The notes: generated by a model from the letters alone, not told the origin. Counted from the first letter of the stretch, positions 16,819 through 24,898 are shown. The stretch is DNA of 40,105 nt from Paracoccaceae bacterium (GCA_019090795.1 JAHRVG010000043.1:1-40105); one strand, 5' to 3'. Translations and numbers: made by a program.

Positions 16819-16874
16819 TTGACGACCTCGAATTTGCATATATAGTGAAAACCTAATATGTTTTTAACGTTAGG
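16819..16874 (+). promoter_or_regulatory. soxV promoter and candidate SoxR operator in the soxS-soxV gap
   Basis: TTGACG (16819-16824), a 16-base spacer and TATAGT (16841-16846) form a good sigma-70-type promoter pointing at soxV. An inverted repeat, CCTAA-N13-TTAGG (16852-16874), sits over the expected transcription start, a natural place for a repressor. The soxS-soxV gap is one of the two places where SoxR of this family is known to bind in other alphaproteobacteria. The site itself is inferred. Confidence 0.6.
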
Positions 16875-16886
16875 GCAAGGTTTCGC

Positions 16887-17630
16887 ATGGGATTAGATAT
16901 TACTTTTTTAGGGGCGGTATCGGCTGGACTCCTGTCTTTTCTGTCGCCGTGTATTCTGCCGATGGTCCCATTCTACCTATGTTACATGGCCGGAATTGGC
17001 ATGTCTGATCTGCAAAGTGAGGCGGATATTCCGCCCGCTACGCACCGTAAGCTGATCCTTGCGTCGATCTTTTTTGCCCTTGGCGTAACGACGATTTTTG
17101 TTTTGCTCGGGTTGGGGGCAACGGCGTTGGGGCAAGCGGTACGAACTTGGAAACAAGAGTTATCATATGTTTCCGCAGCCTTCCTGTTTGTTTTTGGGCT
17201 GCACTTTCTGGGCATCCTGCGCATTCCGTTGCTGTATCGCGAGGCGCGGGTCGAGTTGAATAACAACAATGCGTCTACGCTGGCGGGCAGCTATTTGATG
17301 GGGCTAGCTTTTGGGTTCGGCTGGACGCCTTGCGTAGGTCCAGCACTTGCCGCCATCCTGATGATCGCAGGTGGCATGGGTGATATGATGCAAGGGGGAT
17401 TGCTGTTACTGGTTTATGGTATGTCGATGACTTTGCCCTTTGTAATCGCGGCGATTTTTGCCAAGCCGTTCTTGCGCTGGATGCATCGCAACCGGAAGTA
17501 CATGGGCGCAGTTGAGAAAGTAATGGGTGCGATGCTCATTATTTTTGCCATACTGATTGCCACGAATTCTGTGAATATGATAGCGAACTGGATGATCCAG
17601 ACCTTCCCGGTCTTTCAGACAATCGGATAG
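16887..17630 (+). CDS. soxV: SoxV, CcdA/DsbD-family thiol electron-transfer membrane protein
   Basis: 247 residues, with about six membrane helices of the cytochrome-c-biogenesis CcdA fold. The two redox cysteines are in the family positions: LSPCILPMVPFYLCY in helix 1 and GWTPCVGPALAAI in the fourth. It moves electrons from cytoplasmic thioredoxin to periplasmic SoxW/SoxS to keep SoxY thiols reduced. An AAGG-type site lies 9 bases before the ATG. The gap to soxW is 12 bases, so the two are co-transcribed. Confidence 0.92.
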   Translation: MGLDITFLGAVSAGLLSFLSPCILPMVPFYLCYMAGIGMSDLQSEADIPPATHRKLILASIFFALGVTTIFVLLGLGATALGQAVRTWKQELSYVSAAFLFVFGLHFLGILRIPLLYREARVELNNNNASTLAGSYLMGLAFGFGWTPCVGPALAAILMIAGGMGDMMQGGLLLLVYGMSMTLPFVIAAIFAKPFLRWMHRNRKYMGAVEKVMGAMLIIFAILIATNSVNMIANWMIQTFPVFQTIG

Positions 17631-17642
17631 AGGAGCCGAAAA

Positions 17643-18206
17643 ATGCGTATGATTTCTATGTTGGTGGCCCTGTTGATGGCGGTGCCGGTTTTTGCAGTTG
17701 AGATGGGAGACGACGGGTTGCACAAGCCCGATTGGTTGCGCACGACCTTTAAGGATTTGTCAGAGGATTTGGAGAGCGCCAATGCCGAAGGTAAGCGTCT
17801 GGTTCTGATCATTGAGCAGCGCGGCTGTATCTATTGCAACAAGATGCACAACGAGATTTTTCCTGATCCGAAGGTGGATGCAATGATTCGCGACAACTTC
17901 TTTGTTGTGCAGATCAACATGTTCGGGGATGAAGAAGTTACCGACTTTGACGGTAAGGTGATGTCCGAAAAAGAACTATCACAACGCTGGGGGCTTATAT
18001 TTACTCCGACCATGGTGTTTATGCCGGATGTGTTGCCCCAAGCGGGTAATGGGGCACAGAATGCGATCCTGACAATGCCCGGAGCATTTGGAAAATATAC
18101 CACATTCAACATTCTGAAGTTTGTTTCGGATAAGGTTTACGAAACCGACGAACCCTTCCAAAAGTTCCACGCGCGAATGCTGAAAGAGCAAGGCGTAATC
18201 AACTAA
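17643..18206 (+). CDS. soxW: SoxW, periplasmic thioredoxin
   Basis: 187 residues. It has a signal peptide (MRMISMLVALLMAVPVFA), a thioredoxin active site CIYC at Cys62-Cys65 with KMHNEIF after it, and a cis-proline segment IFTPTMVFMPD. It belongs to the SoxW group, the periplasmic partner of SoxV. AGAGGAGC just upstream of the ATG is a strong ribosome site. A 113-base gap follows before soxX, large enough for a second promoter. Confidence 0.92.
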   Translation: MRMISMLVALLMAVPVFAVEMGDDGLHKPDWLRTTFKDLSEDLESANAEGKRLVLIIEQRGCIYCNKMHNEIFPDPKVDAMIRDNFFVVQINMFGDEEVTDFDGKVMSEKELSQRWGLIFTPTMVFMPDVLPQAGNGAQNAILTMPGAFGKYTTFNILKFVSDKVYETDEPFQKFHARMLKEQGVIN

Positions 18207-18213
18207 TTCATGA

Positions 18214-18243
18214 TGTATACTTTGGTATGCAGTCAAATATTAT
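18214..18243 (+). promoter_or_regulatory. Candidate soxX promoter/operator in the soxW-soxX gap
   Basis: An inverted repeat TGTATAC-TTTG-GTATGCA (18214-18231; one mismatch) lies directly upstream of a TATTAT -10-like element (18238-18243). The soxW-soxX gap is the second region bound by SoxR in related sox clusters. No convincing -35 hexamer is visible, which would fit an operator-dominated or weak promoter. Confidence 0.45.
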
Positions 18244-18319
18244 GTTTTGTGAATTTATGTTGCGAAAAATGACGCTGTCGGGTAACAATCGTGCGATAAC
18301 ACTAAAGGGAGGAAACTAA

Positions 18320-18772
18320 ATGCGGAGCATAGCCATCGCAGCCATTGGCGCCGCTTTCTTTGCAACAGCGGCAAATGCCGCGGAAGTTGCACCAGATAGC
18401 GTAGCATTCGGAACGGACGGAATCGTAGCCGCCTCGTTGACGGGTGCAGCCGGCGATCCGGCAAACGGGAAATCTGTATTTGTAAATCGCAAACTGGGCA
18501 ATTGCCTAGCGTGCCATGTCAATTCAGATGCAAATGAACATTCATTCCACGGCGAAATAGGCCCGTCACTTGACGGTGCAGCATCGCGTTGGAACGAGGC
18601 GCAGCTGCGCGGAATTCTGGTAAACTCGAAGATGACTTTTGAGGACACCATGATGCCATCGTTCTATCGTTTGGTTAACGGCGAACGCACAATGGATAAA
18701 TTCGCAGGCAAAACAATTCTGACAGCGGCACAGCTAGAAGACGTTTTGGCATACTTGCAAACACTCAAATAG
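18320..18772 (+). CDS. soxX: SoxX, monohaem cytochrome c of the SoxXA complex
   Basis: 150 residues. It has a signal peptide ending ANAAE near residue 21, one haem site, CLACH (Cys62-Cys65-His66), and an axial methionine candidate in DTMMPSFY (about 111-112). GGGAGGA lies 8 bases before the ATG. SoxX pairs with SoxA to couple thiosulfate to SoxY oxidatively in the periplasm. This is the first gene of the soxXYZA run. Confidence 0.95.
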   Translation: MRSIAIAAIGAAFFATAANAAEVAPDSVAFGTDGIVAASLTGAAGDPANGKSVFVNRKLGNCLACHVNSDANEHSFHGEIGPSLDGAASRWNEAQLRGILVNSKMTFEDTMMPSFYRLVNGERTMDKFAGKTILTAAQLEDVLAYLQTLK

Positions 18773-18788
18773 TAACAGGGGAGTAGAT

Positions 18789-19217
18789 ATGAATATCTCC
18801 AGAAGAAAAGCGCTCGCCTTTGGTGGCGCAGCCTTGACGGTCACACTTGTGCCCGTCAGTTTTGCCCAGGCGGCATCAGAAGAAGTAATGAAAGCAGCTG
18901 TCGATGCTTTCACCGGGGGCGCGGCCATTGCAGAGGGAGGCATTGAGCTGACAACACCGGAAATCGCGGAAAACGGCAATACCGTTCCTGTTGCAATCTC
19001 TGCACCAGGCGCAAAGCGCGTTATCTTGCTGGCCAGCGGCAACCCGAACCCGGGTGTGGCTGACTTCGCTTTCGGTGCTTTGGCAGCTGGCAACGGGTCT
19101 ACCCGTATCCGCCTTGCCGGTACGCAGGACGTGGTTGCAATCGCTGAAATGGCCGATGGGTCGTTTGCGCAAGTTGCAAAAGCAGTGAAAGTAACAATCG
19201 GCGGCTGCGGCGGCTAA
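18789..19217 (+). CDS. soxY: SoxY, sulfur carrier subunit
   Basis: 142 residues. It has a twin-arginine signal (SRRKALAFGGAALTVTLVPVSFAQA) and ends in the invariant swinging-arm motif GGCGG, where Cys140 carries the sulfur intermediates. The Tat signal is as expected, because SoxY is exported folded with SoxZ, which has no signal of its own. Spacing to soxX and soxZ is 16-19 bases, with GGGGAG and TAGGAG ribosome sites. Confidence 0.96.
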   Translation: MNISRRKALAFGGAALTVTLVPVSFAQAASEEVMKAAVDAFTGGAAIAEGGIELTTPEIAENGNTVPVAISAPGAKRVILLASGNPNPGVADFAFGALAAGNGSTRIRLAGTQDVVAIAEMADGSFAQVAKAVKVTIGGCGG

Positions 19218-19236
19218 TCCGGAATAGGAGAATACC

Positions 19237-19557
19237 ATGGGTAAACCTCGTGTAAAAGTTCCGAAGTCTGCGGGTGCGGGCGACACGATCACCATCAAAA
19301 CGCTGATGAAGCACAAGATGGAATCAGGACAACGTAAAGACAAAGACGGCAACAAGATCCCTCGCAAGATCATTAATTTCTTCTCGGCTACGTTCAACGG
19401 TGAAGAAGTTATGAGCGTGAACCTGCATGGTGCTGTGTCAACAAATCCGTTCATCCAGTTCGACATGACAGTTCCCACAACGGGTGATCTGGCTTTCAAA
19501 TGGGTTGATGATGACGGTACTGTCACAGAAACCAGCAAAACCATCAAAGTAAGTTAA
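19237..19557 (+). CDS. soxZ: SoxZ, sulfur carrier partner subunit
   Basis: 106 residues without a signal peptide. It opens KPRVKVPKSAGAGDTITIKTLMKHKMESGQR, and NPFIQFDMTVPTTGDLAFKWVDDDG near the end is typical of SoxZ. It forms the SoxYZ heterodimer and is co-exported with SoxY by the Tat system. It has no cysteines, as usual. Confidence 0.96.
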   Translation: MGKPRVKVPKSAGAGDTITIKTLMKHKMESGQRKDKDGNKIPRKIINFFSATFNGEEVMSVNLHGAVSTNPFIQFDMTVPTTGDLAFKWVDDDGTVTETSKTIKVS

Positions 19558-19578
19558 TCACACCTGGGGAGGAATAAT

Positions 19579-20424
19579 ATGAAGAAGCTACTTAGCACTG
19601 TGGCTTGCGGTATCGTTGCAATGACCTTCGGTCAGGCAGCATTTGCGGACCCGGACAATAACAATCTGACCGTTGAAGGCATGGCTATCAGCACAGATGC
19701 CAAGGCAATGGCTGGCGGCCCACTGGATCAACTGTTTTCTGGTTGGCGGTTCCGCGCAAGCGAAACTCAATCATTGCAAATGGATGATTTCGACAATCCA
19801 TCGTTCGTGTTTGTTGAAGACGGTGAAGCTTTGTATGACAAGGTTGACGGTTCTGAAGGCAAAGCCTGTTCCAGCTGTCATGAAGACGTTGCCGAGTTCA
19901 AGGACCTGCGTCCAACGCTGCCGCGTTGGAATGAGGCCAAAGGCAAGCTGTATTCCATGGAGCAGTACATCAACGATTGCCGTGTCGATCGTATGGGTGC
20001 TGAAAAATGGAAATGGACCGGCACCAACATGACGGCCATGACATCGCTGATTTCACTGCAATCGCGCGGTATGCCTATTTCGGTTGCGACGGATGGGCCA
20101 GTTGCCGATATCCTCAGCAAGGGTAAAGAAATCTACTATACCCGTGTTGGCCAGTTGGATATGTCTTGTGCAAACTGTCACGAGGACAACTTCGGCAATA
20201 TGATCCGTGCGGATCATCTGTCGCAGGGTCAGACCAACGGCTTTCCGACATATCGTTTAAAGAACGCCAAGATGAACTCCATTCACGCCCGTTTCAAAGG
20301 CTGTATGAAGAACATTCGCGCTAAACCGTTCAAGCCAGGTGGCGCTGAATTCCAAGCTCTGGAACTCTATGTTGCTTCACGCGGCAACGGGTTGGCTGTG
20401 GAATCACCCTCGGTGCGTAACTAA
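19579..20424 (+). CDS. soxA: SoxA, dihaem cytochrome c of the SoxXA complex
   Basis: 281 residues with a Sec signal ending QAAFA near residue 23. Two haem sites are present: CSSCH (Cys97-Cys100-His101) and CANCH (Cys197-Cys200-His201). Cys242, in FKGCMKNIRAKPF, occupies the position of the catalytic persulfide/haem-ligand cysteine. This is the dihaem Paracoccus-type SoxA, not the monohaem type. It is not related to sarcosine oxidase alpha at 12.5 kb despite the shared symbol. It is followed by a terminator-like hairpin before soxB. Confidence 0.96.
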   Translation: MKKLLSTVACGIVAMTFGQAAFADPDNNNLTVEGMAISTDAKAMAGGPLDQLFSGWRFRASETQSLQMDDFDNPSFVFVEDGEALYDKVDGSEGKACSSCHEDVAEFKDLRPTLPRWNEAKGKLYSMEQYINDCRVDRMGAEKWKWTGTNMTAMTSLISLQSRGMPISVATDGPVADILSKGKEIYYTRVGQLDMSCANCHEDNFGNMIRADHLSQGQTNGFPTYRLKNAKMNSIHARFKGCMKNIRAKPFKPGGAEFQALELYVASRGNGLAVESPSVRN

Positions 20425-20432
20425 ACAATTTG

Positions 20433-20466
20433 AACCCCGCGTAGTTCGCTGCGCGGGGTTTCTCTT
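20433..20466 (+). terminator. Terminator-like hairpin between soxA and soxB
   Basis: AACCCCGCG (20433-20441) and CGCGGGGTT (20452-20460) form a perfect 9-base-pair GC-rich stem with a 10-base loop, followed by the pyrimidine stretch TCTCTTTTCT. It begins 8 bases after the soxA stop codon. The T-tract is interrupted by C, so termination may be partial. Confidence 0.7.
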
Positions 20467-20514
20467 TTCTCACACATTCAGATACCCGCATATCTTGCGG
20501 AAAGGACCGGACAG

Positions 20515-22209
20515 ATGATTTCTCGTCGTGATTTCCTTCAGGCATCGGTTGCTGCATCAGCAATTTACAGCGCCTATGGCGTAAGTAATCTGTCGCGTGC
20601 AATCGCGCAGCAGTCGATGACACAAGACCAGTTGTTGGATTTCAACAGGACGGGCAATGTTACGCTGATCCACATTACAGATATACATGCCCAGTTGATG
20701 CCGATCTATTTCCGCGAGCCAGAGGTCAATCTCGGGGTTGGTGGTGCGCTCGGTTTGCCGCCGCATGTAACCGGTGCGGATTTCCTGAAAATGTTCAACA
20801 TGACCGCCGGTACACCAGAGGCATATGCCTTGAGCTATCAAGATTTTGGCAACTTGGCGCGGACCTACGGTAAAATGGGCGGTATGGACCGGGTAGCAAC
20901 TGTGATCAATTCTATTCGTGCCGATCGCCCTGATGCGTTGCTGCTGGATGGCGGCGATACTTGGCAGGGGTCATATACTGCCGAGAAAACCGCTGGTCAG
21001 GATATGGTCAATGTGATGAACGCACTGAAACCGGATGCGATGACCTCGCATTGGGAATTCACCCTAGGCATCGACCGCGTGAATGAGATCGTGGATACAT
21101 TGGATTTCCCGTTCTTAGGTGCGAATATTTTCGATAACGAGTGGGATGAACCCGCTTATGACCCTTACAAAATGACCGAAGCTGGAGGCGTGAAAATCGC
21201 CATCATCGGTCAGGCTTTTCCCTATATGCCGATCGCCAACCCACGCTGGATGTTCCCCGGCCTATCCTTTGGTGTACGCGAGGAACGTATGCGCGATGTG
21301 GTAGAAAAGGTCCGTTCCGAGGAAGGCGCAGAGCTGGTAGTTCTGCTGTCGCACAATGGTTTCGATGTGGATCGCAAGCTGGCCGCCAACATTGACGGCA
21401 TTGACGTGATCCTGACCGGCCATACACATGATGCACTGCCAGAGCCGGTGATGGTCAATAAAACCATGCTGATTGCCTCTGGTTCCAACGGCAAGTTTAT
21501 CACCCGCCTTGATCTTGATGTGCGTGACGGCGAGGTGAAGGGTTTTGCCCATAAACTGATCCCGATCTTTTCTGACGTGATTGCACCTGATCCGGCTATG
21601 ACCGCCTTGATCAACGATCAACGTGCGCCGTTCATCAACGAGCTGACCGAGGTTCTGGGCACCACCTCCAACGATCTTTATCGCCGCGGCAACTTTAACG
21701 GCACATGGGATGATCTGCTGTGCAATGCACTGATTGATGTGCGCGAGGCGGACATTGCCTTGTCACCCGGTTTCCGCTGGGGTCCTAGCCTGATTGGCGG
21801 TCAAGACATCACCCGCGAAGACCTGTTTAACGCCACTGCGATGAGCTATCCAAACGCTTACCGTTCGGAAATGACGGGCGAGCTGATCCACACTATTCTT
21901 GAGGATGTAGCGGATAACCTGTTCAATCCCGATCCTTATTACCAGCAAGGCGGTGACATGGTGCGCGTGGGGGGCATGGGCTACACCATCGACATCAACA
22001 AACCACAAGGCAGCCGCTTGACCAACATGACCTTGCTGAAAACAGGCGAGGCAATTGATCCGGCAAAAACTTACGTGGTTGCCGGTTGGGCATCCGTCAA
22101 CGAAGGCACGGAAGGTCCGCCGATCTGGGATGTGGCCGAAGAGTGGATCAAACGTCAGGGTGATGTGCAGATTGAACCGAATAAATCAGTAAATGTGATC
22201 GGCGCATAG
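20515..22209 (+). CDS. soxB: SoxB, dimanganese S-sulfosulfanyl-L-cysteine sulfohydrolase
   Basis: 564 residues. It has a twin-arginine signal (SRRDFLQASVAASAIYSAYG) and the metallophosphoesterase ligands TDIHAQL (Asp56, His58), DGGDTWQG, the SoxB-type SHWEFTLG in place of GNHE, LSHNG and TGHTHD. The C-terminal 5'-nucleotidase domain begins near residue 365. It releases sulfate from the SoxYZ-bound thiosulfate adduct in the periplasm. SoxB is the usual marker of the pathway. It sits between two terminator-like hairpins. Confidence 0.97.
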   Translation: MISRRDFLQASVAASAIYSAYGVSNLSRAIAQQSMTQDQLLDFNRTGNVTLIHITDIHAQLMPIYFREPEVNLGVGGALGLPPHVTGADFLKMFNMTAGTPEAYALSYQDFGNLARTYGKMGGMDRVATVINSIRADRPDALLLDGGDTWQGSYTAEKTAGQDMVNVMNALKPDAMTSHWEFTLGIDRVNEIVDTLDFPFLGANIFDNEWDEPAYDPYKMTEAGGVKIAIIGQAFPYMPIANPRWMFPGLSFGVREERMRDVVEKVRSEEGAELVVLLSHNGFDVDRKLAANIDGIDVILTGHTHDALPEPVMVNKTMLIASGSNGKFITRLDLDVRDGEVKGFAHKLIPIFSDVIAPDPAMTALINDQRAPFINELTEVLGTTSNDLYRRGNFNGTWDDLLCNALIDVREADIALSPGFRWGPSLIGGQDITREDLFNATAMSYPNAYRSEMTGELIHTILEDVADNLFNPDPYYQQGGDMVRVGGMGYTIDINKPQGSRLTNMTLLKTGEAIDPAKTYVVAGWASVNEGTEGPPIWDVAEEWIKRQGDVQIEPNKSVNVIGA

Positions 22210-22216
22210 CGAAATT

Positions 22217-22243
22217 GGCCCCGAACGGTTTCGGGGCCTTTTT
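22217..22243 (+). terminator. Intrinsic terminator between soxB and soxC
   Basis: GGCCCCGAA (22217-22225) and TTCGGGGCC (22230-22238) form a perfect 9-base-pair stem with a CGGT tetraloop, followed directly by TTTTT. It looks like a textbook intrinsic terminator, yet it ends only 15 bases before the soxC start codon, so soxCD transcription must depend on readthrough or on an unseen promoter. Confidence 0.85.
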
Positions 22244-22258
22244 GTTTCAGGGAATAAA

Positions 22259-23509
22259 ATGAGCAACAAAACCAGCCGCCGGAATTTCCTTAAAGCGGGT
22301 GTCGCCGCAGGTGCGGGCTTGGTTGCGACACGTGCGGGTGCTGAGGGCGATCCCAAAATCACCAGCGTTCAAAAATGGGCGCAGGAACTGGGTGACGGGG
22401 TGGACCATTTGCCCTACGGGGCGCCCTCACGGTTTGAGGCGGACACCGTGCGCCGCAACGTGCCTTGGTTAACCGCTGATCCGATTTCCGCGATCAACTT
22501 TACCCCTATTCATCAACTGGACGGAATTATCACCCCGAACGGGGTTTGTTTTGAACGCCACCACGGCGGCGTGGCGCGCTATGATCCGGCGGATCATCGG
22601 TTGATGATTAACGGGTTGGTGGATCAGGAATTGATTTTCACCATGGCCGACCTGATGCGTTTTCCCCGCGAAAATCACGTCTATTTTCTGGAGTGTTCTG
22701 CGAATACGGGCATGGAATGGCGCGGCCCACAGATGGACGGGGTGCAATACACCCACGGGATGATCCATAATGTGATGTACACAGGTATTCCGCTGCGACT
22801 GTTGCTGAAAGAGGCTGGCGTAAAAACCAGCGGCAAATGGCTCTTAGCAGAGGGCGCGGATTCAAGCGGCCTCACTCGGTCGATCCCGATGGAGAAGGCG
22901 CTGGATGATTGCCTTGTGGCCTTCAAAATGAACGGCGAGGCGCTGCGCCCTGAAAACGGGTATCCCTTGCGCTTGGTTGTTCCCGGTTGGGAAGGCGTCA
23001 GTTGGATCAAATGGCTGCGCCGACTGGAGGTTGGCGATAAGCCTTGGCATCAACGCGAGGAAACCTCAAAATACACTGACCTGATGGCGGATGGCACTTC
23101 TCGGCGTTTTACGTGGGAGATGGATGCCAAATCTGTGATCACCAGTCCAAGCCCGCAAATGCCGATAACCCATGGGCCGGGGCAAACGGTGATAACGGGG
23201 CTGGCGTGGTCGGGGCACGGGACGATCCCGCAGGTTGATATTACGCTGGATGGTGGCATCAACTGGCACAAAGCACGGATGGACGGGCCGAGCTTGGATA
23301 AATCCCTTCACCGTTTTTACTACGATTTTGTCTGGGACGGGAAGCCTCTGCTGCTGCAAAGCAGGGCGCATGATTCCACCGGATACATACAACCCACCAA
23401 AGACGCCCTGCGCGATTTGCGCGGTGCCAGTTCGACCTATCACAACAACGGCATTCAAACCTGGGCTGTCAACGCAGAAGGGATCACCGACAATGTTGAG
23501 ATTTCTTAG
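22259..23509 (+). CDS. soxC: SoxC, molybdenum sulfane dehydrogenase subunit
   Basis: 416 residues. It has a twin-arginine signal (TSRRNFLKAGVAAGAG, cleavage near ARAGA). The sulfite-oxidase-fold Mo-cofactor domain contains the cysteine ligand in FLECSANTGMEW (Cys146), and the C-terminal Mo-co dimerisation domain holds TGLAWSGHGTIPQVDITLDGG. In the sox context it oxidises the sulfane sulfur on SoxYZ, releasing six electrons, rather than free sulfite. AGGGAA precedes the ATG. Its 3' end overlaps soxD by 17 bases. Confidence 0.95.
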   Translation: MSNKTSRRNFLKAGVAAGAGLVATRAGAEGDPKITSVQKWAQELGDGVDHLPYGAPSRFEADTVRRNVPWLTADPISAINFTPIHQLDGIITPNGVCFERHHGGVARYDPADHRLMINGLVDQELIFTMADLMRFPRENHVYFLECSANTGMEWRGPQMDGVQYTHGMIHNVMYTGIPLRLLLKEAGVKTSGKWLLAEGADSSGLTRSIPMEKALDDCLVAFKMNGEALRPENGYPLRLVVPGWEGVSWIKWLRRLEVGDKPWHQREETSKYTDLMADGTSRRFTWEMDAKSVITSPSPQMPITHGPGQTVITGLAWSGHGTIPQVDITLDGGINWHKARMDGPSLDKSLHRFYYDFVWDGKPLLLQSRAHDSTGYIQPTKDALRDLRGASSTYHNNGIQTWAVNAEGITDNVEIS

Positions 23510-24122
23510 AGCATTCCTGATCGCCGGTTTGATTGCCTCTCCCTCCATGGCTGGAAAATTCAACCTTGGCCGCGCTGCCCTGCCGACAGAAGTTGCCGCA
23601 TGGAACATAGATGTGCGCCCCGATGGGCAGGGCCTGCCCGCCGGTTCCGGTTCCGTCATTCAAGGCGAGGCCTTGTTTGCCGAGCAATGCGCCGACTGCC
23701 ACGGCGATTTCGGAGAGGCCGTGGGCCGCTGGCCTGCGCTAGCGGGTGGGAACGACACGCTGGCTGATGAGCGTCCGGTTAAGACCATCGGCTCCTACTG
23801 GCCTTACTTGTCTACCGCTTGGGATTACATCAACCGCGCCATGCCTTACGGGGATGCACAATCCTTGTCAGCGGATGAAGTGTATCAATTGGTGGCATAT
23901 ATCCTCTACCTCAATGATGAAGTGGACGAGGATTTTGTTCTGAGCCAGGAGAATTTTGCTGATTTCACCATGCCGAATGCGGGTAGCTTCCGCTTGGATG
24001 ACCGTGATCAGGCCGAATATCCTGCTTTTGGTCTAGTGGCCTGCATGACCGACTGCAAGGCATCGGTGCAGGTAATCAAGCGCGCGATCAAGGACAGTTC
24101 AACCACGGCGGCGTCTCAATAG
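23493..24122 (+). CDS. soxD: SoxD, cytochrome c subunit of SoxCD, single-haem form
   Basis: 209 residues from the ATG at 23493, chosen because it begins a signal peptide (MLRFLRAFLIAGLIASPSMA) and has AGAAGGGA upstream. Earlier in-frame starts lie inside soxC. It has one haem site, CADCH (Cys66-Cys69-His70), a methionine ligand candidate in NRAMPYGDAQSL (Met117) and a conserved-looking VACMTDC tail (Cys184, Cys188). Paracoccus SoxD is described as a dihaem protein of about 384 residues. Here the second haem domain is absent, and a free cytochrome follows 300 bases on. It passes electrons from SoxC. Confidence 0.9.
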   Translation: MLRFLRAFLIAGLIASPSMAGKFNLGRAALPTEVAAWNIDVRPDGQGLPAGSGSVIQGEALFAEQCADCHGDFGEAVGRWPALAGGNDTLADERPVKTIGSYWPYLSTAWDYINRAMPYGDAQSLSADEVYQLVAYILYLNDEVDEDFVLSQENFADFTMPNAGSFRLDDRDQAEYPAFGLVACMTDCKASVQVIKRAIKDSSTTAASQ

Positions 24123-24425
24123 GTGGAAATGCGCGGCCCACTTTCAGAAGCATGACTTATATCAAGGCTTTTGATGGGAGCCTGTGCTCCGGTATCTCCT
24201 TATAGAGCAGGGGATTCGATGGGCGTTACCTGATTGCTGCCCTCCCTTGTGCTTTTGTTTGATAGAACAGCGCGTATAATTTGCCGCTGTTGCAAAACTG
24301 GGCACATGTTTCTATGAGGTATGTGCAGTTAACTTTGGGCGAATAGAAACCCTTCGTGGTTTACAATTGGCCTGCCACAGTGCGGTATCCTGAACTCAGG
24401 CCGCAAGCGAACAAGGAAAAGCAGA
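24123..24425. other. 303-base gap after soxD
   Basis: No gene is supported. A TATAAT (24276-24281) in the direction of the downstream cytochrome gene is the only recognisable promoter element, and no -35 is well spaced. No convincing terminator for soxD was seen. The stretch suggests that the cytochrome gene is transcribed at least partly on its own. Confidence 0.45.
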
Positions 24426-24878
24426 ATGTCGAAGTTTCTTAGTACTCTAATCGTTGCGGGGCTTTTGGCTTCATCCACTGCCGTAGTGGCCGGAACCGAA
24501 ACCACTGATACCACAGAGGCCACAGAGGCAACCACCGAAGCCGTGGCTATTGTGGTTGACGAGGCACTGGCCCTAAAAGGCAAAAAGGTTTTCAAAAAAT
24601 GTAAAGCCTGCCACAAAGTCGGAGAAGGTGCTAAAAACGGCGTAGGCCCTCTGCTGAATGGCATTTACGGCGCTGAAATGGCTGCAAACGCGGACTTCAA
24701 ATATTCCAAAGGGATGAAGGCACGTGCCGAAGAAAGCGCCACCTGGACAGATGAAAACATGCGGGAGTTCCTGACCAGCCCGAAGAAATACGTTACAAAA
24801 ACAAAAATGTCTTTCAAAGGTGTCAAAGAGAAAGACATGGATGCGATCATCGAATTCCTGAAATCGGTTTCCATGTAA
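24426..24878 (+). CDS. Class I (mitochondrial-type) cytochrome c
   Basis: 150 residues. It has a signal peptide ending near ...AVVAG (residue 23), then a Thr/Glu-rich linker with repeated TTEA/ATEA units (residues ~24-40). The cytochrome c fold carries CKACH (Cys59-Cys62-His63), the family stretch GVGPLLNGIYG, and an axial methionine in TKTKMSFKG (Met128). It resembles c2/c550-type electron carriers. Its position after soxD suggests an electron acceptor for Sox enzymes, or a detached second domain of SoxD. Paracoccus has soxE here, but that product is dihaem. A strong terminator follows. Confidence 0.87.
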   Translation: MSKFLSTLIVAGLLASSTAVVAGTETTDTTEATEATTEAVAIVVDEALALKGKKVFKKCKACHKVGEGAKNGVGPLLNGIYGAEMAANADFKYSKGMKARAEESATWTDENMREFLTSPKKYVTKTKMSFKGVKEKDMDAIIEFLKSVSM

Positions 24879-24898
24879 ACCCATTTCCATCCAAATTG

